A stretch of 64,000 nt of DNA from Streptacidiphilus rugosus AM-16 (GCF_000744655.1 NZ_JQMJ01000004.1:124001-188000), one strand, 5' to 3'. Shown: positions 16,064 through 25,156, counted from the first letter of the stretch. Notes: a model not told the origin generated them from the sequence alone. Made by a program: numbers and translations.

Positions 16064-16455
16064 GCCCCGCCTCCCGTCGTCACCTCGACGGAGGCGAGCT
16101 CCTCGCGGACCAGGCCGAGCAGTTCGTCGGGGCCGATGCCGAGGCGGGCCGCCTCGACCGCGAGCGGTCGCAGGTACCGGTCGGCGAAGCGACGCCGGCG
16201 GGCCAGGACGAGCTTCTCCCGCGCGCCGGCCACGACGAACATGCCGACACCGCGGCGCTTCTCGACCAGGCCGTCGTCGACGAGGGCGGTGAGGCTTCGG
16301 GCCGCGGTGGCCGGGTTGACGCGGTAGAACGAGGCGAGTTCGTTGGTCGAGGCGACCCTCTCCCCCTCCGCCACGGTGCCGTCGGCGATCTGGTTCGCCA
16401 GTTCGGCGGCGATCTGGGCGAAGATCGGCCCGCCGTCGTCCGGGAGCGACATCAT
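16060..16455 (-). CDS. GntR-family regulator, YtrA type
   Basis: 131 residues. The N-terminal winged helix reads PIFAQIAAELANQIADGTVAEGERVASTNELASFYRVNPATAARSLTALV and so on, typical GntR, and the remaining 50 residues are too short for a FadR or HutC effector domain, which marks the YtrA subfamily. These repressors control their own ABC operon. A 15-bp-arm palindrome lies 13 nt upstream of the start codon and is the probable operator. The regulator is the first gene of the operon and overlaps the ATPase gene. Confidence 0.9.
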   Translation of the reverse strand: MMSLPDDGGPIFAQIAAELANQIADGTVAEGERVASTNELASFYRVNPATAARSLTALVDDGLVEKRRGVGMFVVAGAREKLVLARRRRFADRYLRPLAVEAARLGIGPDELLGLVREELASVEVTTGGGA

Positions 16456-16468
16456 CTCTCCTTCTTTC

Positions 16469-16508
16469 GGTCATCTGGTTACCTACTCTAGTGGGTAACC
16501 AGATGACC
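16469..16508. promoter_or_regulatory. Operator palindrome of the YtrA-type repressor
   Basis: A perfect inverted repeat with 15-bp arms (16469-16483 and 16494-16508) and a 10-bp centre. The half-site is GGTCATCTGGTTACC. It lies directly upstream of the regulator start codon, inside the expected promoter, so autorepression is likely. Confidence 0.88.
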
Positions 16509-16586
16509 AAGCAAGGGAGAATAAGGTGATGGGTCGTCATGGATACGGCAGAGCTGCTTTTTTGATGGGTGGTCGCGGCGCGAGGA

Positions 16587-17120
16587 CTACGGGCGGGGGT
16601 CGGACGCCAGCAAGCCGTAGAGAAGGTCGTCCGTCCACTCGTTCTTCAGCCAGGTGGCCTGGCGGCGGCAGCCCTCCCGTGTGAAGCCGACGCGTTCCAG
16701 CAACGCGGCCGAGCGGGTGTTGCGGGCGTCGCACTCGGCGGAGACACGGTGCAGGCCGCGGACGTCGAACAGCTCGGCGAGGACGGCCCGCACGGCCTCC
16801 GAGGCGTAGCCGCGGCCCTGGTGGCCCGCCGCGAGGGTGAAACCGAGCTCGGCCTGGCGCAGGTTCTGGTGGAGGTCGACGGTGACGTCCCCGATGAGAC
16901 GCCGCTCCGCGGTCAGTTCCACCGCGTAGGAGAAGGGCCCGGGCGCGTGCGGGGATGCGGCGGCGAAGGCGCGCACCCAGGCCTGCGCGGTCAGCGGGGT
17001 GACCGGCGCCTCCCAGCTCTTGAAGCGGGCCACGTCCGGTTCGGAGCGGTACGCGGCGAGCGCCGGGGCGTCCTCGTCGCGGAACCGACGGAGCGTGAGC
17101 CGGGGTGTGGTGAGGGGCAC
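16587..17120 (-). CDS. GNAT-family N-acetyltransferase, RimJ/RimL type
   Basis: 177 residues beginning MPLTTPRLTLRRFRDEDAPALAAY, the usual opening of RimJ/RimL-like enzymes. The acetyl-CoA binding motif A reads LAAGHQGRGYASEAVRAVL (Q/R-x-x-G-x-G/A) at about 95-113, and the C-terminal NTRSAALLERVGFTREG is also standard. It acetylates an amino group, possibly a protein N-terminus or a small molecule. It is a single gene; the next gene upstream on the same strand is 27 nt away, so the two may be co-transcribed. Confidence 0.9.
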   Translation of the reverse strand: MPLTTPRLTLRRFRDEDAPALAAYRSEPDVARFKSWEAPVTPLTAQAWVRAFAAASPHAPGPFSYAVELTAERRLIGDVTVDLHQNLRQAELGFTLAAGHQGRGYASEAVRAVLAELFDVRGLHRVSAECDARNTRSAALLERVGFTREGCRRQATWLKNEWTDDLLYGLLASDPRP

Positions 17121-17147
17121 GGGATTCTCTTTCGACGTTCGGATGGC

Positions 17148-17510
17148 TCAGGCACGCCAGAGGGCGGCGTGTCTGTGGCGCCCCGGTTCGGCCTCGAAGT
17201 CCGAAGCCGGCCCGAGGCGAAGCAGGCCGAGTTGGTGCCGTGCGACCTGGCGGGCTCGGCGCTCGTCCCTGCGGGCGAGGCCGCCCACGTCCCCTCCGTG
17301 CGTGTCACTGCGGGCGAACGAGTAAACGGCGACCGACCGCCGCACCTGCTGCGGCTGCGGGCGTCTGCCGTCCCGCGCGGCGCAGCGCAGACTTTGGGAG
17401 CTGTAACGGAGATCGTGCAGGACGACCGCCCGCCAGGGACGCCACGGACGCGAAGGCGCCTCCGGCGACAGGGCGGCCGGACGACGGACATGGTGCGCGG
17501 TCCTGGCCAT
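17148..17510 (-). CDS. Conserved hypothetical actinobacterial protein
   Basis: 120 residues, starting with an ATG directly behind a strong GGAGTGGAGG ribosome-binding site. The sequence is Arg/His-rich, with the segment WRAVVLHDLRYSSQSLRCAARDGRRPQPQQVRRSV cut here into known pieces: VVLHDLRYS, GRRPQPQQVRR, then DERRARQ and the ending PGRHRHAALWRA. I recall similar small Streptomyces proteins with the same order of motifs, none characterised. The high Arg content is partly a GC effect, so confidence is moderate. It is co-directional with the GNAT gene. Confidence 0.55.
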   Translation of the reverse strand: MARTAHHVRRPAALSPEAPSRPWRPWRAVVLHDLRYSSQSLRCAARDGRRPQPQQVRRSVAVYSFARSDTHGGDVGGLARRDERRARQVARHQLGLLRLGPASDFEAEPGRHRHAALWRA

Positions 17511-17612
17511 GCCTCCACTCCTACCCCACGGTTCCGCCCGGTCGCGAGAGGTTTTGCGGCGCGGGACGTCGGGTCGGGCGCGCGGACCGGCGAGAGCACT
17601 GGCAGGAAGCCC

Positions 17613-19178
17613 CTAGCCGATGTGCCCCTCACCGGCCCGGGCGTCCCGCTGCTTCTCCTCTTCCAACGATTTCCGCACCTCCCGCGTGTAGGTCTCGACC
17701 CAGGGATCCGAACCGACGGTGTTGCGCAGTGCGTTGAGAAGGCGGATGGCCTCGTGGCGGTGTCCGTCCATCCGGCCCAGCTCCCTGGCAGCGCTCAGGC
17801 GGCTGGTGCTGTCGAGGGTACGGTCCGCGGCCAGGCGGATCAGGAGCGCGGCGCCGGCCTCGTGGTGTCCGCTCACCTTCGTCAGGTCCTCGGCCGCGTG
17901 CACGCGGTCGTGCGGGCTCAGCGAGGTGTCGTCGGCGACGGTGGTCAGGAGTTCGGCACCTGCCTCCCGATGTCCGTCGACCCGGGTCAACGCGTCGGCC
18001 GCATGTCGTCGGAGCCGGCCGTCGGCGGTGGCATCGCGGGCGAGACCGGTCAGGAGCGAGACGCCGACCTCGCGGTAGCCGTCCGCCGCCGCGAGAGCCG
18101 CGGCCGCCCCGGCCCGCTCCCGGGCGGTGAGGGTGGTGTCGTGGGTGAGGCCCGACAGGAGGGTCGCGCCGAGCACCTGGCAGCGCTCCATCCTGATCAG
18201 TGCGCAGGCGGCGTCCAGGCGCACCGAGCTGCGCAGGGTGGTGTCCCGGACGAAGCCGGACACGAGGGCGGCACCGGCTTCCCTGTGGTCGTCCAGTGCG
18301 AGCAGTTCCTGGGCGGCCCGCAGGTGCCAGACGTGGTCGCGCAGGGTGGGGTCGGTGGCGAGGCGGGTGAGGAGTTCGGCGCCGACGTCGTGGAAGCCGT
18401 CCACTCGGGCGAGGGCACCGGCCGCGTTCACCCTGCTGCTGTCGACGAAGAAGGGGTGATGACCCACCTTGCCTCGCACCGTGAGCCACCACCGCCACGT
18501 CCGCTTCGCCCCGGGAGTCCCGGCGAGGCGGACCAGAGCCGCAGCGCCGGCCTCTCGACACCCGTCCAGGGCCGCCAACGCGGTGGCCGCGCTGACGCGG
18601 TCGTGGCCGGCGAAGGCGGCGCTGTCGGCGAAGGCGGTCAGCAGGGCGGCGCCGGTCTCGCGGTGCTCCGCCAATCCGGCCAGAGCCTTGGCGGCGGCCA
18701 CACGATCGTCGACGCCGAAGGAGCTGTTCTCGGCGAGGCGGGTCAGCAACGCGGCACCGGACTCCTGGTGGCCGTCGACGGCGGTCAACGCCTGGGCGGC
18801 TCTCACCCGGGCATGACCGTTCTGATCGCTGACGGCCGCACCCCACTTCGGAGGCCGGCGCGGCCTGGGTGCCCGCCACTCGCCGGTGACGTCGTCCGCG
18901 AATCGGGTCAGGCGCGCGACACCGTCCTCGCTGTGCCCCGGGAGCCTGGACAGGGCCTCCGCCGCGCTCACGCGGTGGGCGCCGTGGAACGAGGTGTCGT
19001 CGGCGAGGCTGATCAGGAGAGCGGCACCGTCCTCCAGGTGTCCGTCCGCGAAGGCCAGGGTCTCGGCGGCGCTCAGGCGCTCGGTGCCCTCGAGGTTGTG
19101 GTTCTCGGCCGCCCGGGCCAGGGCGGCGGGGTCGGGCGACGGGGCTCCGCCCCGTGAGTCGGCCGTCAGGTCGTCCAT
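17613..19178 (-). CDS. Solenoid protein of twelve 35-residue helical repeats
   Basis: 521 residues. From about residue 35 to 490 there are twelve copies of a unit of about 35 residues with consensus R-V-x-A-A-x-A-L-a-x-x-D-G-H-r-e-a-G-A-x-L-L-t-x-L-A-x-D-t-s-L. The units are head to tail, two helices each, like TPR or Sel1 repeats in length but with their own consensus. Repeats 2 and 5 carry insertions of about 20 residues rich in Trp, Arg and Gly. The C-terminus ends in a charged helix (SLEEEKQRDARAGEG). No enzyme domain or signal is present. It most likely acts as a cytoplasmic scaffold. It lies 58 bp downstream of the WD40 gene on the same strand, so both are probably made together. Confidence 0.8.
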   Translation of the reverse strand: MDDLTADSRGGAPSPDPAALARAAENHNLEGTERLSAAETLAFADGHLEDGAALLISLADDTSFHGAHRVSAAEALSRLPGHSEDGVARLTRFADDVTGEWRAPRPRRPPKWGAAVSDQNGHARVRAAQALTAVDGHQESGAALLTRLAENSSFGVDDRVAAAKALAGLAEHRETGAALLTAFADSAAFAGHDRVSAATALAALDGCREAGAAALVRLAGTPGAKRTWRWWLTVRGKVGHHPFFVDSSRVNAAGALARVDGFHDVGAELLTRLATDPTLRDHVWHLRAAQELLALDDHREAGAALVSGFVRDTTLRSSVRLDAACALIRMERCQVLGATLLSGLTHDTTLTARERAGAAAALAAADGYREVGVSLLTGLARDATADGRLRRHAADALTRVDGHREAGAELLTTVADDTSLSPHDRVHAAEDLTKVSGHHEAGAALLIRLAADRTLDSTSRLSAARELGRMDGHRHEAIRLLNALRNTVGSDPWVETYTREVRKSLEEEKQRDARAGEGHIG

Positions 19179-19236
19179 GGTCCTCCCGTGGTCGGGCGTG
19201 CGCTGTGGGGGCCGGATGTCCGTACGAACCGGGCGG

Positions 19237-21417
19237 TCAGCGGGGGGCCAGGACGGCGATGTGCCGGCCGGAACCCACCACCACTCTCCCGTCCGGCGCT
19301 CCCGCCAGTTGCCAGATGCCGGCGGGGAAGGCGTACTGGCCGAGCTGCTGCCCGGTGGTGACGTCCCACCACCGCACGGTTCGGTCGTCGCCCCCGGTGG
19401 CGGCGACGAGGCGGCCGTCCAGCACCGCCGTCGAGGCGGACCACACCTCGTCGGTGTGTCCCGTCAGGGGCTCCCCGACCGGCTCGCCGGTGGCCAGGTC
19501 CCACAGGCGGACCGCGTGCGTGCGACTGGTCGCCAGAAGGAGGTCACGGCCTTCGACCGCCTCCAGGCCGAGGGCTCGGGCACGGTCCTGCTTCGGCTGC
19601 ACGCCGGTCCATCCGTTCGCAGTCAGGTCCCACACACGGCCCTCCCAGGTCACGCCGACGAAGCCGCCCTCCACCACACCGAAGAAACGGATGCCGGTCA
19701 GCGTGTACTCCCTCGTCGTCCGTCCGTGCAGCTCTTCCCGGGTCGCCAGGTCCCAGATCCGCACCGTTCGGTCCACGTCGCGCGTGAGGAGCCTGGGTCG
19801 TCCCTCCACCGTCCCCACCGTCAGCAGATCCACGTGGCCCGTGGCGCCCGGCAGCGGGGCTTCGAGCTGTCCTCCGTCGTCGAGGGACCTGATCCGCACG
19901 TTCTGGTCCGAGTCGGCCGTGACGAGAACGCAACGACCGTTCACCACGGCCGTGGTGAACGCTCGAACGTGCTCTGCGGGACCGGTCGGCCGGGTTCCCG
20001 TTTCCGGGTCGGCGTCGAGGTCCCAGATCCGGACCGATCGGTCGTCGCTGCCGGTGACGGCGAGGTGACGTCCCTTCACCGCCGCCATCGCCGTGCCCCG
20101 GACGGTGCGCAGGTGGCCGGTCAGCGGCGGGCACCGGGGCGTGAGGGTGGACAGGTCCAGGACCTGGACGGACCCGGGGCCGCCGAGGAGGACAGTGGGT
20201 CGGCCTTGCAGCACCCCCACGGCGGCCGTTTCCGCCGACCTCCCTGGAACCGGCTCCCGGCTCTGCCCGCCCGTGAGCAGGTTCCAGACGTGCACCTCGT
20301 AGGCGTTGACACTGACGGCCATCGGGCACTCCGGCGCTGCCGGATCCGTGACCAGGAACTTGGCTTCGGCATTGAGGTTCAGGCTGACGCAGTGCACGCC
20401 CGCCCCCTCCTCGTCCTCGTCCTCGCCGGCTGCCGCCGTCCGGCCGGACTGCTGGTCCGCGAAATCGGGAGACCACCGGGAGGGGTCACCCAGGGGACCG
20501 ACCTCGCGCCCCGTGACGAGGTCCCACAACCGGAGGGTCTCCTCCCCCGTGATCAGGTCCGTCGCCCCGAGTTCCCTGGAATGGCTGGTCACGGCGACCG
20601 TGCGGCCGCCGAGCACCGCCGTCGCCAGCGCGCACACGGAGCCGGTGCGGATGGTCAGGGGCTCACCGTGCCGGGTGAGGGCGGCAAGATCCCAGACGAG
20701 CAGCACGTCGTCGACGCCGGCGCCGACGACGACCGGGCGGCCCCCGACCAGTCCGGTGGCGAGTGACTTCACCCAGGAGTCGTCGTCCGTGTGGAACGCC
20801 CCGAGCGCTTCCCCCGCGACCAGGTCCCACACACGGACCGCCCCTTCGGGGCCGCTGGTCACGGCGACCGGACGGCCCTCCAGCACCGCCGTCGCCAGAG
20901 CGCGGACGGCGCCCCTGCGCTCGGTCGCGACCTGACCGAGCCTCCTGCCCGTCACCAGGTCCCACCAGGCCAGCGTGCCGTCCTCGCAGCCGGCGACCGC
21001 GAGAGCTCGACCACCCGCGACCACCGTCGCCAGCGCGCTCACCTTGTCCGGTGTGGGCAGCGAGTACCGCAACCGGGAGTCCAGACCGCTGCCGGTCGCC
21101 CACTGCACGACCCAGGGCTCATCCGCTTCCTGACCGACCGCCGCTTCGGCGATGCTGCTCGCCAGCTCGCGGTCCCCGTGCCGGGCGGCGTCGACCGCCA
21201 GGACCTGCCGCCGCACCGTCGCACCCGCCTCACGGTGCACGTGCCCGGAGGTCCGGTACACGGCGGCCGCCGTCAGCTCCTCCTGCCCGGAGGCGCCGTC
21301 CAGCGCCGCCAGCACCTGTTCCGGGTCGCCGGACACCAGCCACCCCGGATCCGACAGCCGCCCGCCCGCCGCCGCGACCTCACGGTCCTGACCACCGCTC
21401 TGAAGATCACCAGACAT
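19237..21417 (-). CDS. WD40 beta-propeller protein
   Basis: About 726 residues from the ATG at 21417 (a GTG three codons upstream is the alternative). After a helical N-terminal segment of about 115 residues, WD40-type blades follow to the end; many end in VWDL, IWDL, LWDL or WWDV plus (V/A)TG. Internal strands repeat the pattern A-T-A-V-L-x-G-R-P-V-A-V-T-S. Roughly 12-14 blades can be counted, enough for two propellers. An acidic insertion (GEDEDEEGAG) lies near residue 340. No kinase, NTPase or protease domain is attached. With the helical-repeat protein downstream it forms a pair of likely protein-interaction scaffolds of unknown purpose. Confidence 0.88.
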   Translation of the reverse strand: MSGDLQSGGQDREVAAAGGRLSDPGWLVSGDPEQVLAALDGASGQEELTAAAVYRTSGHVHREAGATVRRQVLAVDAARHGDRELASSIAEAAVGQEADEPWVVQWATGSGLDSRLRYSLPTPDKVSALATVVAGGRALAVAGCEDGTLAWWDLVTGRRLGQVATERRGAVRALATAVLEGRPVAVTSGPEGAVRVWDLVAGEALGAFHTDDDSWVKSLATGLVGGRPVVVGAGVDDVLLVWDLAALTRHGEPLTIRTGSVCALATAVLGGRTVAVTSHSRELGATDLITGEETLRLWDLVTGREVGPLGDPSRWSPDFADQQSGRTAAAGEDEDEEGAGVHCVSLNLNAEAKFLVTDPAAPECPMAVSVNAYEVHVWNLLTGGQSREPVPGRSAETAAVGVLQGRPTVLLGGPGSVQVLDLSTLTPRCPPLTGHLRTVRGTAMAAVKGRHLAVTGSDDRSVRIWDLDADPETGTRPTGPAEHVRAFTTAVVNGRCVLVTADSDQNVRIRSLDDGGQLEAPLPGATGHVDLLTVGTVEGRPRLLTRDVDRTVRIWDLATREELHGRTTREYTLTGIRFFGVVEGGFVGVTWEGRVWDLTANGWTGVQPKQDRARALGLEAVEGRDLLLATSRTHAVRLWDLATGEPVGEPLTGHTDEVWSASTAVLDGRLVAATGGDDRTVRWWDVTTGQQLGQYAFPAGIWQLAGAPDGRVVVGSGRHIAVLAPR

Positions 21418-21523
21418 GACCGGCACCGTAGCCGCCCCGCCCGCTCCGCGGCTCGAATCGGAGCAGGTTCAGTGAGGAACTACGTGGTTCCCCGTAGACG
21501 CCTCCGGCGCCGGCGTTCTCGAC

Positions 21524-22111
21524 CTAGGGCACGTTCCAGGCCGCGAGGTGAGGCCGGCCGTCCTCCGTGGCCAGAAGACCGAGGCTTCCCGGGTGCGGGT
21601 GGCCGAGGAGCCCGGCGGCGGAGGGCTCCAGGCCGAGCCAGCGCACGGCGAGCACGCGCGCCAGATGTCCGTGCGCGACAACGGCGACGTCGCCCGTGGC
21701 GAGCAGGGGGCGGATGCGGGCCAGGGCCGCGTCGGTGCGGGCGGCGACCTGGTCGAGGTCTTCGCCTGGATGGTCGGCGTCGCCAGGGACGACGCCGTCG
21801 CGCCAGAGGTCCCAGCGCGGCCGGGCGGCCCGGATCTGTTCCGCGGTCAGGCCCTCGTAGCCGCCGTAGTCCCATTCGAGCAGGTCGGGATCGGGCTGGA
21901 CGCCGGTGAGACCGGCGAGTTCGGCGGTGCGCATGGCACGGCCGAGCGGGCTGCTGACCACGGCGGCGAACGATCGGCCGGCGAGCCTGGGGGCGAGTCG
22001 CCTGGCCGCGGCCTCTCCGTCCTCGGTCAGGGGGACGTCGGTGCGGCCGGCATGTTGGCCCGAGAGGCTCCACGCGGTCTGGCCGTGTCTGATCAGTAGC
22101 AGTTCACCCAT
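21524..22111 (-). CDS. Histidine phosphatase family protein
   Basis: 195 residues. The phosphoglycerate-mutase-like RHG motif is at the very N-terminus (LLLIRHGQTAWSLSG), the acid/base Glu lies in LLEWDYGGYEGLT, and the second catalytic His is in VAVVAHGHLARVLAVRWL. This is the broad-specificity phosphatase branch (CobC/GpmB-like) acting on small phosphorylated metabolites in the cytoplasm. The ATG at 22111 places RHG at residues 8-10, as in relatives. It is monocistronic and divergent from the large secreted protein gene. Confidence 0.92.
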   Translation of the reverse strand: MGELLLIRHGQTAWSLSGQHAGRTDVPLTEDGEAAARRLAPRLAGRSFAAVVSSPLGRAMRTAELAGLTGVQPDPDLLEWDYGGYEGLTAEQIRAARPRWDLWRDGVVPGDADHPGEDLDQVAARTDAALARIRPLLATGDVAVVAHGHLARVLAVRWLGLEPSAAGLLGHPHPGSLGLLATEDGRPHLAAWNVP

Positions 22112-22191
22112 GGCGGGTGACGCTAACCGATCATCCGTCAGGTCACGGTAAGCAACCGACGTCTTGGCTTCAAGCAGTGACTGCACGGGCC

Positions 22192-22220
22192 TTGACGCTG
22201 CCTCAGTTAGTTTGGATTCT
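22192..22220 (+). promoter_or_regulatory. Probable sigma-70 promoter of the secreted lectin protein
   Basis: TTGACG (22192-22197), 17 nt, then GATTCT (22215-22220). The stretch 22205-22235 is unusually AT-rich for the window. The gene's Shine-Dalgarno AAGGGG follows 6-11 nt before the start codon. Confidence 0.5.
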
Positions 22221-22266
22221 ATTGTAATTAATTACTGAGCTCGGAGCATGACAAGGGGATGCGACC

Positions 22267-25113
22267 ATGCGCAAGCCATCCGGCGGCTCCACCAGACGTC
22301 GCGCGACAGCCCTGGCGTTGAGTGCGTGGGTGCTGGTGGGAGCGGCCTCCGTGCCGGTCGATGCGGCGGCGGCCGCACGTGCCGCCGCCGGGCACCGGGC
22401 GGCCTCGGCGGGAACGGTGCAGCTGGGCGGGCGGTGTCTGGACGACGCCGGAGCGGGGACGGGCGACGGCAACGTCGTGCAGATGCTGGGCTGTGACGGG
22501 TCCGCGCAGCAGAGCTGGACCTGGAACGGCGACGGGACGCTGTCGACGCTGGGCAAATGCCTTCGGATCACCGGGGGTTCGTCCGCCACCGGGGCCCTGG
22601 CCGAGTTGTGGACCTGTGACGCCGCCGAGGCGGACCAGCACGTCGCGCATCTGCCCGACGGCACCGTCTACAGCTCCGACTCCGGCAAGTGCCTCGCGGT
22701 CCAGGGGGCGGTCATGGACGGTGCGCGGATCGGGCTCGCCTCCTGCGACCCCTCGCAGAGCGCGCAGGTGTGGGCCGCGGGCTCCGCGCCCGCCGCGGGT
22801 TACGTGCTCTCCTCCGGGGCGGCGGTGAACTTCGCCGACCCCGACGACACCCCGGCCGACGTCTACACCGACAGGAACGGCCAGTTCTACTACCAGTCGG
22901 CCCACTCGCTCTACGGCGCGAAGGACAGCCGCCAGTGGGACTTCTCCACCGGCAGCGACTTCGACACCGCGACGACGGCGCCCATCAGCAACTCCGGCAC
23001 GAACAAGGACACCACGGCCCTGTGCGACAACAGCCCCACCGGCGTCGCGGCCACGAACGCGCCCTCGGGCTCCGGCTACGCCGAGCGGAACTACTGCGAC
23101 CTGAGCGGAGTCTGGGTCGATCCCGACACCGGGAACTGGTACGGGCTGGTCCACAACGAGTTCACCCCGCAGCCCTTCGGCGACGGCCTGCACTACGACG
23201 CCGTCGACGACGCCGTCTCCACCGACCAGGGCCGCACCTGGACCATCAAGGGGCACGTCGTCACCTCGCCGTTCAGCACCAGGCGCGGCGACACCGCCCA
23301 GTTCCCCGGCGCCACCTACTACTACGGCGACGGCGACCAGCGGCTGTTCGTCGACAACGCGGGGGGCTACTTCTACGCCTTCTACGCCACACGGGTTCTC
23401 GACAAGTCCGGCGGCGGCACCGTCTGGCTCCAGCACGTGGCCCGCGCGCCGATCTCCGGCAAGATGGCGAGCGGCTCCTGGCAGAAGTGGTACGACGGCG
23501 CCTGGTCGCAGCCGGGGGTCGGCGGCAAGGAGAGCGACATCATCCCCGCCGACGGCGGCGGCAGCGGCTACGTCTCCCCGGCCGGCGACTACGCGCCCGG
23601 CAACGCCGGAACGGTGGCCACCCAGGTCGCGGCGGGGACGATGCCCGACAACTCCCAGCTCGCCGTCATGAACGTCGCCTGGGACGCGTACCTCGGCAAG
23701 TACATCGGCACGCCGCAGAACAACATCGCGCAGGCCACCGGAACCCTCACCCCACTGCACTTCTACGCCACCGACAGCCTGGCCACGCAGAAGTGGACCG
23801 ACATGGGCCTGGTCACCGGCGACCCGAACGGCGCCTGGTACCGGTGGATGCTCGACCCGGCCAACCGCACCAGCTCGACCGTGGTCGGCCGGACCTTCCG
23901 GTCCTACTGCGCCTACTACTGCTCGACCGACACCGCCGAGTACAGCGACATCACCATCGACCCGGCCAGCTCCGCGAACCTCCCCGCTCCGGTCGCGCCC
24001 GGCGTCCGCTACCGGATCGCGGCCGGCAACGGGCAGGTGCTGACCCAGAGCGGGACGGCGCTGCTGGCAGCCCCGGGCGCGGACGGGTCGACCGCGCAGA
24101 ACTGGTCCTTCCGCCCCACCGGCGACGGTTTCTACGCCGTCGTCGACGCGGCGAGCGGTCAGGCGCTGGGCGTCGACGCGAGCGGCAACGCCGGCCGGGC
24201 CTGGGGCGCGCCGGTCACGCCCACCGCGCTCGGCGCGGGCCCGACGGTCGGTCAGCAGTGGTCCCTGCAGAGCACCGGCGGGGCCGTCCGCCTGGTGAAC
24301 CGCTACAGCGGGCTGGCGCTCAGCCTGGACGCGCAGGCCGCCACCGCCGTGGCGACCGCCCCCCAGCGGTCCTGGGACAACGCCGGCGCCGGCGGCGACA
24401 CCCGCCCGGCCGCCGCGCAGCTCCTGAGCCTCACGGCGACCGGCGGCAGCGCCGCGAACACGGTCACCGTCTCCTCCCCCGGCCCGCAGAACACGGCGTC
24501 GGGAACGACGATCACTCCGCTGCAGCTGGTGGCGACGGACTCCGCTGCCGGGCAGACCCTCCACTACGGCGCGACCGGCCTGCCCACCGGCCTCAGCCTG
24601 GATCCGTCATCCGGCCGGATCACCGGCACGCCGACCGGCAACGGCGTCCGGACCGTCGCGGTGACCGCCACCGACGGCACCGGCGCGAGCGGCACAGCGT
24701 CCTTCACCTGGACGGTCACCGGAAGCGATCTGGCGCTGGGCCGCGCCACGACGGCGTCCTCGGTGCAGTCCGGCACCGGCGACACCGCCGGTCTGGCCAC
24801 CGACGGCAACGCCGCGACCCGCTGGTCGAGCGCGTTCGCCGATCCGCAGTGGCTCCAGGTCGACCTGGGCGCCAGTCACCAGGTCGACGAGGTCAGGCTC
24901 ACCTGGGAGGCGGCGTACGCCACCGCCTTCCAGATCCAGACCTCGGCGGACGGCGTCACCTGGACCACGATCTACTCGACGACCACCGGCACGGGCGGCG
25001 TCCAGGACCTGACCGGGCTTTCGGGAACGGGCCGCTATGTGCGGATGTACGGGACGCAGCGGGCCACCGGCTACGGCTACTCGCTGTGGTCCTACGAGGT
25101 CTACGGCAGTTGA
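22267..25113 (+). CDS. Secreted multidomain carbohydrate-binding protein, probable glycoside hydrolase-like
   Basis: 948 residues. A twin-Arg-containing signal peptide (STRRRATALALSAWVLVG) is followed by a ricin-type beta-trefoil (about 48-175; GGRCLDDAG, QSWTWNGDGTL). The core of about 400 residues (180-580) is rich in Tyr/Trp/Asp and shows propeller-like strands such as GVWVDPDTGNWYGLVHNEF and AVMNVAWDAYLGKYIG. A second trefoil-like segment spans about 585-710, a putative-Ig domain of the He_PIG type (TGLPTGLSLDPSSGRITGTPT) about 735-805, and an F5/8 type C / CBM32 domain (ATDGNAATRWSSAFADPQWLQVDLG) the C-terminus. The core may be a GH43-like five-bladed propeller, but no catalytic residues could be assigned. 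It is exported to bind and probably degrade polysaccharide, and is followed by a 17-bp terminator. Confidence 0.8.
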   Translation: MRKPSGGSTRRRATALALSAWVLVGAASVPVDAAAAARAAAGHRAASAGTVQLGGRCLDDAGAGTGDGNVVQMLGCDGSAQQSWTWNGDGTLSTLGKCLRITGGSSATGALAELWTCDAAEADQHVAHLPDGTVYSSDSGKCLAVQGAVMDGARIGLASCDPSQSAQVWAAGSAPAAGYVLSSGAAVNFADPDDTPADVYTDRNGQFYYQSAHSLYGAKDSRQWDFSTGSDFDTATTAPISNSGTNKDTTALCDNSPTGVAATNAPSGSGYAERNYCDLSGVWVDPDTGNWYGLVHNEFTPQPFGDGLHYDAVDDAVSTDQGRTWTIKGHVVTSPFSTRRGDTAQFPGATYYYGDGDQRLFVDNAGGYFYAFYATRVLDKSGGGTVWLQHVARAPISGKMASGSWQKWYDGAWSQPGVGGKESDIIPADGGGSGYVSPAGDYAPGNAGTVATQVAAGTMPDNSQLAVMNVAWDAYLGKYIGTPQNNIAQATGTLTPLHFYATDSLATQKWTDMGLVTGDPNGAWYRWMLDPANRTSSTVVGRTFRSYCAYYCSTDTAEYSDITIDPASSANLPAPVAPGVRYRIAAGNGQVLTQSGTALLAAPGADGSTAQNWSFRPTGDGFYAVVDAASGQALGVDASGNAGRAWGAPVTPTALGAGPTVGQQWSLQSTGGAVRLVNRYSGLALSLDAQAATAVATAPQRSWDNAGAGGDTRPAAAQLLSLTATGGSAANTVTVSSPGPQNTASGTTITPLQLVATDSAAGQTLHYGATGLPTGLSLDPSSGRITGTPTGNGVRTVAVTATDGTGASGTASFTWTVTGSDLALGRATTASSVQSGTGDTAGLATDGNAATRWSSAFADPQWLQVDLGASHQVDEVRLTWEAAYATAFQIQTSADGVTWTTIYSTTTGTGGVQDLTGLSGTGRYVRMYGTQRATGYGYSLWSYEVYGS

Positions 25114-25116
25114 CGA

Positions 25117-25156
25117 GGCGTCGTGCCCGGTCCAGGCAAGGACCGGGCACGACGCC
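25117..25156. terminator. Bidirectional terminator
   Basis: A perfect 17-bp inverted repeat (25117-25133 with 25140-25156, 6-nt loop) sits between the convergent secreted-protein and FtsX-permease genes. Confidence 0.9.
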
